6,430 bases of DNA from Ignavibacteriales bacterium (GTDB lineage Bacteria; Bacteroidota; Ignavibacteria; T3Sed10-11). Below are positions 1 through 5,465 of the stretch, one piece after another (the first letter of the stretch is position 1; the number at the start of each line of letters is the position of its first letter). The position numbers and the translations under genes are program-made. The stretch covers positions 1 to 6,430 of the forward strand of contig PWJF01000043.1 in NCBI GenBank assembly GCA_003560935.1, written 5' to 3'. A model generated the notes under the pieces. The model was not told where the DNA came from. It saw only the letters and a program-made list of their open reading frames with translations, and ran no database searches.

Positions 1-2
1 AA

Positions 3-764
3 TTTGCAAAGATGATGAAGGATTTGGGAGTTCAATTCATCGACACCGCCGGCAACATGTTTATAAACCACCCTCCCGCTTTCATTTTTATTCACGGATA
101 TCCGCGTGAAGACTTAACTTACGGACTCGCGTACGAAGAAGGGATGTTTGGCAAGGCAGGTATTAAGGTAATATTTGCACTCCTTTGTAAAGGTAATCTA
201 TGGAATGCAACCTACAGAGAAATCAGAACCGCAGCGGACGTCGCATTGGGTACGGTTGCAAATATTTTGAGAGAGTTAACTCAAAAAGGATATATTATTG
301 AGCAAGAGATTAAACAAAAAAAACTAATCCGGCGAAAAGAGCTTCTCGACAAATGGACCGATGCTTACATTGGAAAGCTTCGACCGAAGACTATTTTCGG
401 TCGTTATAAATTTAACAGACCGGAATTATGGCAACAGGCAGACCTGACACAGCGCGACGCTTTGTGGGGAGGAGAAACTGCTGCCTATATGATGACGAGA
501 TATCTTAAACCGGAGATCACTACAATCTATGCAAACAGACCTTTTAAAAATCTCATACTGGATTTAAAATTGCGCAGAGATAAAGACGGTGACGTCGAAA
601 TACGTGAACGCTTCTGGAACTTTGATACTATTGAAGAAAACCAAAACATTGTGCCGCCAATACTGGTATATGCAGATTTAATCGCAACCGGAGATGCTAG
701 AAACATCGAAACTGCAAAGCTAATATTTGATGACTATCTCAAAAAACATATCGGGGAAAATTGA
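3..764 (+). CDS. AbiEi-like antitoxin / winged-helix regulator of a type IV toxin-antitoxin pair (5' partial)
   Basis: The reading frame is open to the left edge of the window (codons for F-A-K precede the first Met at position 12), so the gene very probably starts outside; the Met codons at 12 and 15 are likely internal. Numbering from the Met at 12, residues 5-30 hold a GVQFIDTAGN motif followed by a hydrophobic strand. Residues about 48-105 look like a winged helix-turn-helix (helix-turn-helix near VALGTVANILRELTQKGYI). Residues 151-250 match the C-terminal AbiEi-like pattern: LWGGETAAYMMTRYLKP, then LVYADLIATGDARNIETA. This is the arrangement of the AbiEi_2/COG4861 family. In AbiE systems the antitoxin neutralises the toxin without stable binding and represses its own operon by binding promoter repeats; that role is inferred here from family and context. 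The stop lies 35 nt inside the next gene, so the two are co-transcribed. The promoter is outside the window. Confidence 0.87.
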   Translation, partial: FAKMMKDLGVQFIDTAGNMFINHPPAFIFIHGYPREDLTYGLAYEEGMFGKAGIKVIFALLCKGNLWNATYREIRTAADVALGTVANILRELTQKGYIIEQEIKQKKLIRRKELLDKWTDAYIGKLRPKTIFGRYKFNRPELWQQADLTQRDALWGGETAAYMMTRYLKPEITTIYANRPFKNLILDLKLRRDKDGDVEIRERFWNFDTIEENQNIVPPILVYADLIATGDARNIETAKLIFDDYLKKHIGEN

Positions 765-1599
765 GGATTCGATTGTAGAAACAATCGAATCAATTAACGC
801 AATTGTAGAACAGCGTGGAATACAATATTTTATTGTTGGTGCAAAAGCGAGAGATCTATTTTTCTCCGCTCTCTATGATATAGATACCAGGCGGGCAACT
901 CTTGATGTAGACATTGGTATACATTCTAAGAATTGGGAAGAAGCTGCAAATCTGGTCGATGCTCTCATACAATCAGGTGGTTTTGAAAGGAATAAAAAGC
1001 TTCACTTTAGAATAAAACATATAAGCGGGGTACTCGTCGATATCATACCATTCGGTGACGTTGAAAATCCTAAAGGAGTAATACATTGGCCGGGAGACGA
1101 AAAGGAAATGACGACAACCGGATTTGATGAAGCATTTGAATCGTCCATAAAATTAAGGATCAAAGACGAACCGCCATTGGATGTTAAAATATGTACACCA
1201 CCTGCCCTGGTGGTTCTGAAACTTATTGCCTGGGATGAAAAATATCCAGAGAGATCTGATGATGCTATCGACATCAAGTATATATTAGAAACATATATTG
1301 ATGCCGGTAATGATGATCGTCTGTATGGCGATGATGACGATCTTCATGATGAAGATGATTTCGATTACACGAGGTTAAGTGCCCGGATTGTCGGAAGGAA
1401 TATTGTTAAAATAGTATCACGAGATACGCTTGATACCGTATTACAAATTCTCGATTGGGAAACAAACGACAAGTCAGATTATAAATTAATTACCGATATG
1501 AACCGTTCTCATGGTTCTTTTCAAGGCGAATACTTTGATAGCACTCTGCAGCTATTACAACAACTAAAAAAAGGTATACGTGAAAGAATTACATCCTGA
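730..1599 (+). CDS. AbiEii-like nucleotidyltransferase toxin of a type IV toxin-antitoxin system
   Basis: A complete 289-residue protein of the AbiEii/AbiGii nucleotidyltransferase family. Numbering from the ATG at 730, the DNA polymerase beta-type site is visible: FIVGAKARD (about 35-42) in place of the usual G-S/G-G signature, TLDVDI with paired acids D59 and D61, and a third acid D104 in VDIIPFG. The AbiEii-type helical motif follows at about 162-182: LKLIAWDEKYPERSDDAIDI, with K164, R175 and D178 the likely key residues. An acidic segment (about 194-212, GNDDRLYGDDDDLHDEDDF) leads into a conserved-looking region around ARIVGRNI. Members of this superfamily modify RNA such as tRNA using nucleotides and halt growth; the substrate here is unknown. 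The start is ATG 730 (a TTG lies directly before it at 727). No Shine-Dalgarno sequence is seen, and the 35-nt overlap with the antitoxin suggests translational coupling. A hairpin lies in codons 13-21. Confidence 0.88.
   Translation: MTISKNISGKIEDSIVETIESINAIVEQRGIQYFIVGAKARDLFFSALYDIDTRRATLDVDIGIHSKNWEEAANLVDALIQSGGFERNKKLHFRIKHISGVLVDIIPFGDVENPKGVIHWPGDEKEMTTTGFDEAFESSIKLRIKDEPPLDVKICTPPALVVLKLIAWDEKYPERSDDAIDIKYILETYIDAGNDDRLYGDDDDLHDEDDFDYTRLSARIVGRNIVKIVSRDTLDTVLQILDWETNDKSDYKLITDMNRSHGSFQGEYFDSTLQLLQQLKKGIRERITS
766..791 (+). promoter_or_regulatory. Perfect 11-bp inverted repeat (RNA hairpin candidate) at the antitoxin/toxin junction
   Basis: The arms GATTCGATTGT (766-776) and ACAATCGAATC (781-791) are exact reverse complements around a four-base AGAA loop. 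The repeat starts two bases after the antitoxin stop codon (762-764) and lies 36 nt after the toxin start codon. No T-tract follows, so it is not an intrinsic terminator. It could slow ribosomes entering the toxin, act as an RNA-processing site between the two genes, or serve as a DNA operator for the winged-helix antitoxin. The repeat is directly seen; any function is inferred. Confidence 0.55.
772..810 (+). repeat. Short direct repeat ATTGTAGAA, 30 nt apart
   Basis: ATTGTAGAA occurs at 772-780 and again at 802-810, within the first codons of the toxin. The first copy covers part of the left arm and the whole loop of the hairpin at 766-791. It encodes the similar peptides IVE and IVE in different surroundings (SIVETI and AIVEQR), so it may simply reflect coding. 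It could also be a half-site series for a DNA-binding regulator. Confidence 0.3.
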
Positions 1600-1666
1600 A
1601 ACTATTAACAACATCGAAGCACTTGAAAAACGGCTCTATAACCCCATACCGATTTTTAACGTCTGA
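1580..1666 (+). CDS. Possible 28-codon ORF or remnant of a truncated gene between toxin and nfi
   Basis: A GTG at 1580 opens a frame of 28 codons that overlaps the last 20 bases of the toxin and stops at 1664-1666, 11 bases before nfi. An AAAGG sequence sits about 6 nt upstream of the GTG, a better ribosome-binding site than those of the flanking genes. The peptide begins VKELHPETINNIEALEKRL, which reads like the amino terminus of a normal soluble protein, then ends abruptly. It could be the surviving 5' end of a lost third operon gene, a small expressed peptide, or chance. No function can be assigned. Confidence 0.25.
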   Translation: MKELHPETINNIEALEKRLYNPIPIFNV

Positions 1667-1677
1667 GTGTTACGGAT

Positions 1678-2349
1678 ATGAACATTAACCCCACCCACCC
1701 CTGGAACCTCACCCCCAAAGAAGCAATAGAACTACAAAAATCTCTACGTGAAAATGTCCGTTTCGTAAAACTCCGCAAAGAACCGAAACTCATCGCCGGG
1801 TGCGACATATCCTACAACAAACGGAGTACGACAATATATGCGGGTATCGTTGTACTCAGTTATCCCGATCTTACTATCGTTGAAGAAGCAACTGCCGTTA
1901 CAGAAACCTCATTCCCGTATATCCCCGGCTTATTATCCTTCCGCGAGTCGCCGGCGGTGCTGAAGGCGCTGGAGAAGCTGCGTCAAAAGCCTGATGTTCT
2001 CGTAGTCGACGGACATGGATACGCTCACCCGCGGAGATTCGGGATTGCAGGTCACCTCGGTTTGCTTCTGGATATTCCCACCATCGGCTGCGCGAAAAGT
2101 GTTCTCACCGGTACGTATAAAGAACCGGAGAAAGAGAAAGGAGCGACATCACCTCTAATTGATAAAGAGGAGACTATCGGTATGGCGGTGCGTACGAGAC
2201 GGAATGTCCGGCCTGTATTCGTCTCCGCCGGTCATCGCATAACAGTAGAGGAGGCGGTTAATATCATACTACAGAGTACAACAAAATACCGCCTCCCGGA
2301 ACCCACCCGCCGGGCACATATATTGGTTAATTCTATCAGATTGAAGTAA
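1678..2349 (+). CDS. nfi: Endonuclease V (deoxyinosine 3' endonuclease)
   Basis: Endonuclease V is a Mg-dependent repair enzyme that nicks the second phosphodiester bond 3' of deoxyinosine (deaminated adenine) in DNA; some homologues act on inosine in RNA. The 223-residue length is close to the Thermotoga maritima enzyme. All family hallmarks are present: GCDISY with catalytic D43, the PYIPGLLSFRE segment with wedge motif 80-84 and catalytic E90, DGHGYAHPRRFGIAGHLG with catalytic D111, K140 in CAKS, and H186 in SAGHRI. An in-frame TAA at 1657-1659 with no other usual start codon after it makes ATG 1678 the start. The ribosome-binding site is weak (a CGGA just upstream). It follows the toxin-antitoxin pair by 78 nt on the same strand with no obvious terminator between, so read-through is possible, but a functional link is not shown. 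No terminator hairpin is seen downstream. Confidence 0.96.
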   Translation: MNINPTHPWNLTPKEAIELQKSLRENVRFVKLRKEPKLIAGCDISYNKRSTTIYAGIVVLSYPDLTIVEEATAVTETSFPYIPGLLSFRESPAVLKALEKLRQKPDVLVVDGHGYAHPRRFGIAGHLGLLLDIPTIGCAKSVLTGTYKEPEKEKGATSPLIDKEETIGMAVRTRRNVRPVFVSAGHRITVEEAVNIILQSTTKYRLPEPTRRAHILVNSIRLK

Positions 2350-2388
2350 ATAGTTCATTACTACCAGTTAAAACATTTTCTCATATTG

Positions 2389-2419
2389 TTGACAAAATAT
2401 AAATTATTTCTTAATTTAG
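2389..2419 (+). promoter_or_regulatory. Candidate promoter for the membrane polyferredoxin gene
   Basis: A perfect TTGACA lies at 2389-2394. Seventeen bases later comes TAATTT (2412-2417), a poor sigma-70 -10 box, but TAATTTAG (2412-2419) fits the Bacteroidota-type TAnnTTTG element in 7 of 8 positions, about 20 nt after TTG. It lies 61 bases upstream of the start codon at 2480, in the 130-bp AT-rich gap after nfi. An AGGAG at 2418-2422 follows at once but has no start codon at a useful distance. Confidence 0.45.
2400..2418 (+). repeat. AT-rich inverted repeat overlapping the candidate promoter
   Basis: TAAATTA (2400-2406) and TAATTTA (2412-2418) are exact reverse complements separated by five bases (TTTCT). 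The right arm covers the predicted -10 element and the left arm lies in the spacer, a classic place for a repressor site. In AT-rich DNA such repeats also arise by chance. Confidence 0.35.
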
Positions 2420-2479
2420 GAGTAAATAGTCTGAAATGTGTGTACGCAACACTGATTAGAAAAAGATGCGGTTTAGATA

Positions 2480-3652
2480 ATGAATACCAACCAATTTACC
2501 GGATCATCTCCCGTAGTTTTTGAGATTAAAAACAACCGGATACACACTTTTACCGAAAAACCGGCGCCACGGGTTAAAAAAATTCCACCCGACCTCCGGA
2601 AAAAGAAGATCGACTTTTCATCGGAACCCAACATCATCAAGCGCTTTGTCTGGAGACTGAAGGAAGATCATCAATTCCTCCGCTCGACCGTTCAGCTTGC
2701 GTTCGTCTTGTTATGTATCTGGATTGGATTTGAATTTCACCTCTTCATGAAATGGGGAATGTCCGGCGGTGAGTCGGCGTTCGTCGAGCGTCCCCCGGGA
2801 GTCGATGGATTTCTTCCCATTGCATCGCTTATGGGATTACTTCATTGGTTGTATACCGGTACCGTTAATACCATACATCCCGCGGGTGTATTCATATTTA
2901 TTGCAATCGTCGGTATCGGACTGCTTTTTAAAAAAGCGTTTTGCAGCTGGATGTGTCCGGTAGGGACATTGAGCGAATCGCTCTGGATGCTCGGTCAGAA
3001 AATCTTCGGTAGAAATATTACAGTACCCCGATGGCTGGATTATCCGTTACGATCACTAAAATATCTCATACTCGCATTTTTTGTCTGGACGATATTCGGG
3101 ATGAGTGCCCGGGTACTCGAAACTTTCCTCTATAGTCCCTATGCCCGCGTCTCCGACATCAAGATGTTCCTCTTCTTTGCGGACATCTCAAACTTTGCCC
3201 TGACGGTTCTACTCATTCTTATAATCGGATCGGTTATCATAAAAAACTTCTGGTGCCGATTTCTCTGTCCGTACGGTGCTTTACTCGGTGCGCTGAGCTG
3301 GTTCAGTCCAGTTAAGATAGCCCGTAATAAATCCACATGCATCGATTGCGAGTTGTGTACCGTAGCATGTCCCTCGAACATCAAGGTTCATAAGGTAAAC
3401 AAAGTACATTCCGACGAATGCATGGCGTGTATGAGCTGCGTGCAGGCGTGTCCTGTAAAAAACACACTTGAAATGAAATCGACCGTCACGTACACACGTG
3501 TACCCAATATCGTGTTCGCATCGCTCATGATAGGATTGTTCGTCGCAATCACCGGGTTGGCTATGTTAATGGGTGCCTGGCAGAACGATATTTCAAAAGA
3601 AGAGTACCTGCGTCATTTCGAGAATATCAACGCACCGATGTATGATCATTAA
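2480..3652 (+). CDS. NapH/NosR-type membrane 4Fe-4S polyferredoxin
   Basis: A 390-residue integral membrane iron-sulfur protein, expected to pass electrons between the quinone pool or a cytoplasmic donor and an unidentified partner. After a polar N-terminus (1-65), membrane segments lie near 68-90, 134-150, 190-208, 228-255 and 342-366, with a further hydrophobic stretch near 110-127. Two CxxxCP motifs at membrane edges, C155/C159 and C259/C263, are the hallmark of the NapH/NosR/CcoG group. A soluble di-cluster ferredoxin domain follows: C287, C290, C293, C297-P and C314, C317, C320, C324-P, enough for two 4Fe-4S clusters. The RPPGVDGFLPI segment (104-114) recalls orphan members of the family. 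No nap, nos, rnf or cytochrome oxidase genes are adjacent, so the partner is unknown. The start is ATG 2480; an in-frame TAG at 2474-2476 excludes a longer form. The ribosome-binding site is weak, and a four-codon ORF (MRFR) overlaps the start as TAATG. Confidence 0.9.
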   Translation: MNTNQFTGSSPVVFEIKNNRIHTFTEKPAPRVKKIPPDLRKKKIDFSSEPNIIKRFVWRLKEDHQFLRSTVQLAFVLLCIWIGFEFHLFMKWGMSGGESAFVERPPGVDGFLPIASLMGLLHWLYTGTVNTIHPAGVFIFIAIVGIGLLFKKAFCSWMCPVGTLSESLWMLGQKIFGRNITVPRWLDYPLRSLKYLILAFFVWTIFGMSARVLETFLYSPYARVSDIKMFLFFADISNFALTVLLILIIGSVIIKNFWCRFLCPYGALLGALSWFSPVKIARNKSTCIDCELCTVACPSNIKVHKVNKVHSDECMACMSCVQACPVKNTLEMKSTVTYTRVPNIVFASLMIGLFVAITGLAMLMGAWQNDISKEEYLRHFENINAPMYDH

Positions 3653-3715
3653 AGAGTCATCCTACCCTTCAAATATTGAAAAAATCCCTCCTATTGTCCT
3701 TTCTCTTTATATTGT

Positions 3716-3744
3716 TTGATTTTCAGTCCAGGTTCTTATATATT
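3716..3744 (+). promoter_or_regulatory. Candidate promoter for the AbgT-family transporter
   Basis: TTGATT (3716-3721) and TATATT (3739-3744) are spaced by 17 bases, a good match to a housekeeping -35/-10 pair. It lies about 90 bases upstream of the abgT start, leaving a leader of roughly 85 nt that holds the possible leader ORF at 3782-3832. The rest of the 182-bp gap between the polyferredoxin gene and abgT shows no clear terminator. Confidence 0.45.
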
Positions 3745-3781
3745 AAAAAATTTACACGTTTATTGTAACGGAGCTTTCCCC

Positions 3782-3832
3782 GTGACTATAGTACTTCTGG
3801 ATTTTGAATATTCTAGACTAATCAACGGATAA
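3782..3832 (+). CDS. Possible 16-codon leader ORF upstream of abgT
   Basis: A GTG at 3782 opens a 16-codon frame ([16 protein letters not shown] if initiated) that stops with TAA at 3830-3832, only two bases before the abgT ATG. A CGGAG Shine-Dalgarno-like sequence at 3769-3773 lies 8 nt before the GTG and is better than anything directly before abgT. This geometry suits translational coupling, where ribosomes finishing the leader restart on abgT. No run of one amino acid that would suggest attenuation is visible. Too short to support by sequence alone. Confidence 0.25.
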   Translation: MTIVLLDFEYSRLING

Positions 3833-3834
3833 AT

Positions 3835-5397
3835 ATGTCAAAAATAAACTCAAACGACAAAAAAGAAAAAAGGGGCTATCTTCTTAAGTTTCTTGATAGC
3901 GTAGAGTACATCGGTAACAAGCTACCTCATCCGGCAACTCTGTTTGCGATGTTTGCCCTACTTGTACTCCTGCTTTCGGGTGTGTTTGCGGCGATGGACT
4001 TAACCGCGCAACATCCCACTACAGGTGAAACTATTCGCCCCATAAGCTTACTCACCGGCGAGGGGGTTCGGATGATTGTAGATAACATGGTAACCAATTT
4101 CACTCGTTTCCTACCTCTCGGGGTTGTGCTAGTTGCAATGCTCGGGGTCGGTGTCGCAGAAGGATCGGGTTTTATGGGAGCCGCCCTTCGCGGCATCGTA
4201 CTATCCGCTCCGGCACGATTAATCACGATCGTTACCGTTTTTGCCGGAGTGCTTTCCAATGCCGCATCGGAAGCGGGATATGTCGTGGTCGTACCGCTCG
4301 GGGCCGTGATTTTTCTTGCTTTTGGGCGGCATCCGATGGCGGGACTTGCCGCGGCATTTGCAGGTGTATCGGGCGGCTATAGTGCAAACTTTGTCCTCGG
4401 GACGATCGATCCGCTGCTCGCCGGTATCTCTGAAGAAATGGCGCATATAATCGATCCGACCTATTCGGTCAATCCTGCAGCGAACTATTATTTTATGTTC
4501 GCATCGGTGTTTGTAATTACCGCTGCCGGTACATGGATAACCGAAAAAATCGTTGAGCCGCGTCTCGGAAAGTATACCGGCACACCCGATACCGATCCGA
4601 CAGAAGATAACAACAATAATATGGGTAGACTCAAACCGGAAGAAAAAAGGGGACTTAAAGCGGCGGGGTTGAGTTTCTTAATCCTGACCGGTCTTGTACT
4701 CTGGGCGCTTCTTCCGGAAGACGGCATTCTGAGAGACCCTGAAACCGGTACTATTTTAGAATCACCGTTCCTCAGCGGGATTGTCGCGTTTATATTTATC
4801 GGTTTTCTTGTACCGGGACTCACGTACGGCTTCGTAACCGGTAAATTTAAAAACGACAGCGATGTTATCAATTCAATGGGAAAGACCATCAGCACGCTCG
4901 GTGTATACATCGTGCTGGTATTTTTTGCGGCTCAATTCGTCGCCTACTTTGGGTGGACCAATCTCGGACTTATATTTGCAATAAAGGGAGCCGAAGGATT
5001 AGAAGCAATCGGTTTTACCGGTTATCCTCTTATCTTTGCTTTTATGATAGTCTCGGCACTAATCAATATGATTATGGGAAGTGCCTCCGCAAAGTGGGCG
5101 ATAATGGCGCCGGTTTTCATACCTATGTTTATGCTGGTCGGTTTTTCTCCCGAACTTACCCAACTCGCATATCGTATCGGCGATTCGACAACAAATATCA
5201 TCACCCCGATGATGTCATACTTTGCACTCATTGTTGCTTTTGCGCAAAAGTATGATAAGAATTATGGTATCGGCACGATCATAGCTACAATGTTGCCGTA
5301 TTCAATAGGTTTCTTTCTCGTCTGGTCGGTTATGGTAATTATCTGGATAGCGGTTGGATTACCGATCGGCCCCGGAGCCGCAATATATTACCCATAG
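3835..5397 (+). CDS. abgT: AbgT-family transporter (p-aminobenzoyl-glutamate / antimetabolite transporter)
   Basis: A 520-residue inner-membrane protein of the AbgT family. E. coli AbgT imports p-aminobenzoyl-glutamate, a folate breakdown product; the relatives MtrF (Neisseria) and YdaH (Alcanivorax) have been described as exporting sulfonamides, so direction and substrate are open here. Family signatures: N-terminal [13 protein letters not shown] (29-41), [19 protein letters not shown] (142-160), the re-entrant-type [16 protein letters not shown] (179-194), [16 protein letters not shown] (411-426, including W421) and [18 protein letters not shown] (447-464, including D450). About nine membrane segments plus two hairpins are expected; a hydrophilic loop with an Asn run lies at 244-275. 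The length is normal for the family. The start is ATG 3835, with only a weak CGGA upstream. No abgA/abgB hydrolase genes are adjacent, so it stands as a single-gene unit closed by the terminator at 5404-5440. Confidence 0.94.
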   Translation: MSKINSNDKKEKRGYLLKFLDSVEYIGNKLPHPATLFAMFALLVLLLSGVFAAMDLTAQHPTTGETIRPISLLTGEGVRMIVDNMVTNFTRFLPLGVVLVAMLGVGVAEGSGFMGAALRGIVLSAPARLITIVTVFAGVLSNAASEAGYVVVVPLGAVIFLAFGRHPMAGLAAAFAGVSGGYSANFVLGTIDPLLAGISEEMAHIIDPTYSVNPAANYYFMFASVFVITAAGTWITEKIVEPRLGKYTGTPDTDPTEDNNNNMGRLKPEEKRGLKAAGLSFLILTGLVLWALLPEDGILRDPETGTILESPFLSGIVAFIFIGFLVPGLTYGFVTGKFKNDSDVINSMGKTISTLGVYIVLVFFAAQFVAYFGWTNLGLIFAIKGAEGLEAIGFTGYPLIFAFMIVSALINMIMGSASAKWAIMAPVFIPMFMLVGFSPELTQLAYRIGDSTTNIITPMMSYFALIVAFAQKYDKNYGIGTIIATMLPYSIGFFLVWSVMVIIWIAVGLPIGPGAAIYYP

Positions 5398-5403
5398 ATA
5401 TAA

Positions 5404-5440
5404 AAAACGGGGTCTGCTTTTCATTTGCAAACCCCGTTTT
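5404..5440. terminator. Bidirectional intrinsic terminator between convergent abgT and yidC
   Basis: The arms AAAACGGGGTCTGC (5404-5417) and GCAAACCCCGTTTT (5427-5440) pair over 14 positions with one C-A mismatch around a nine-base loop. On the plus strand the stem runs into TTTTATTTT; on the minus strand the A-run at 5402-5407 reads as a T-run. It starts 6 bases after the abgT stop and lies 25 bases past the yidC stop, so it can end both transcripts. Confidence 0.92.
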
Positions 5441-5465
5441 ATTTTAAAGCTTATTTTATTAAATA

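Noticed and set aside
1197..1214. Hairpin-like ACCACC-6 nt-GGTGGT within the toxin gene.
   Set aside because: It is only 6 bp, lies in mid-gene at conserved coding positions, and has no contextual signal; chance is likely.
1002..1277. Antisense 91-codon frame in the toxin gene.
   Set aside because: It lies wholly inside the conserved nucleotidyltransferase gene, and its product resembles no known family.
1600..1677. Possible terminator or promoter between the toxin and nfi.
   Set aside because: No stem with a T-tract and no convincing -35/-10 pair could be found in this 78-nt gap.
3805..3816. Short palindromes GAATATTC and TCTAGA near the abgT start.
   Set aside because: They are 6-8 bp palindromes of the kind expected by chance in AT-rich DNA and lie within the possible leader ORF.
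3927..4446. Two overlapping antisense open frames in the abgT 5' half.
   Set aside because: Composition follows the sense gene's codons, and no ribosome-binding site or conserved motif is seen.
4488..4910. Antisense 140-codon open frame within abgT.
   Set aside because: It is the reverse-strand shadow of a clearly conserved transporter, and its product shows no recognisable domain.
4953..5255. Plus-strand 100-codon frame inside abgT.
   Set aside because: It is an out-of-frame shadow fully inside a conserved gene, with a Cys/Tyr-rich, non-protein-like product.
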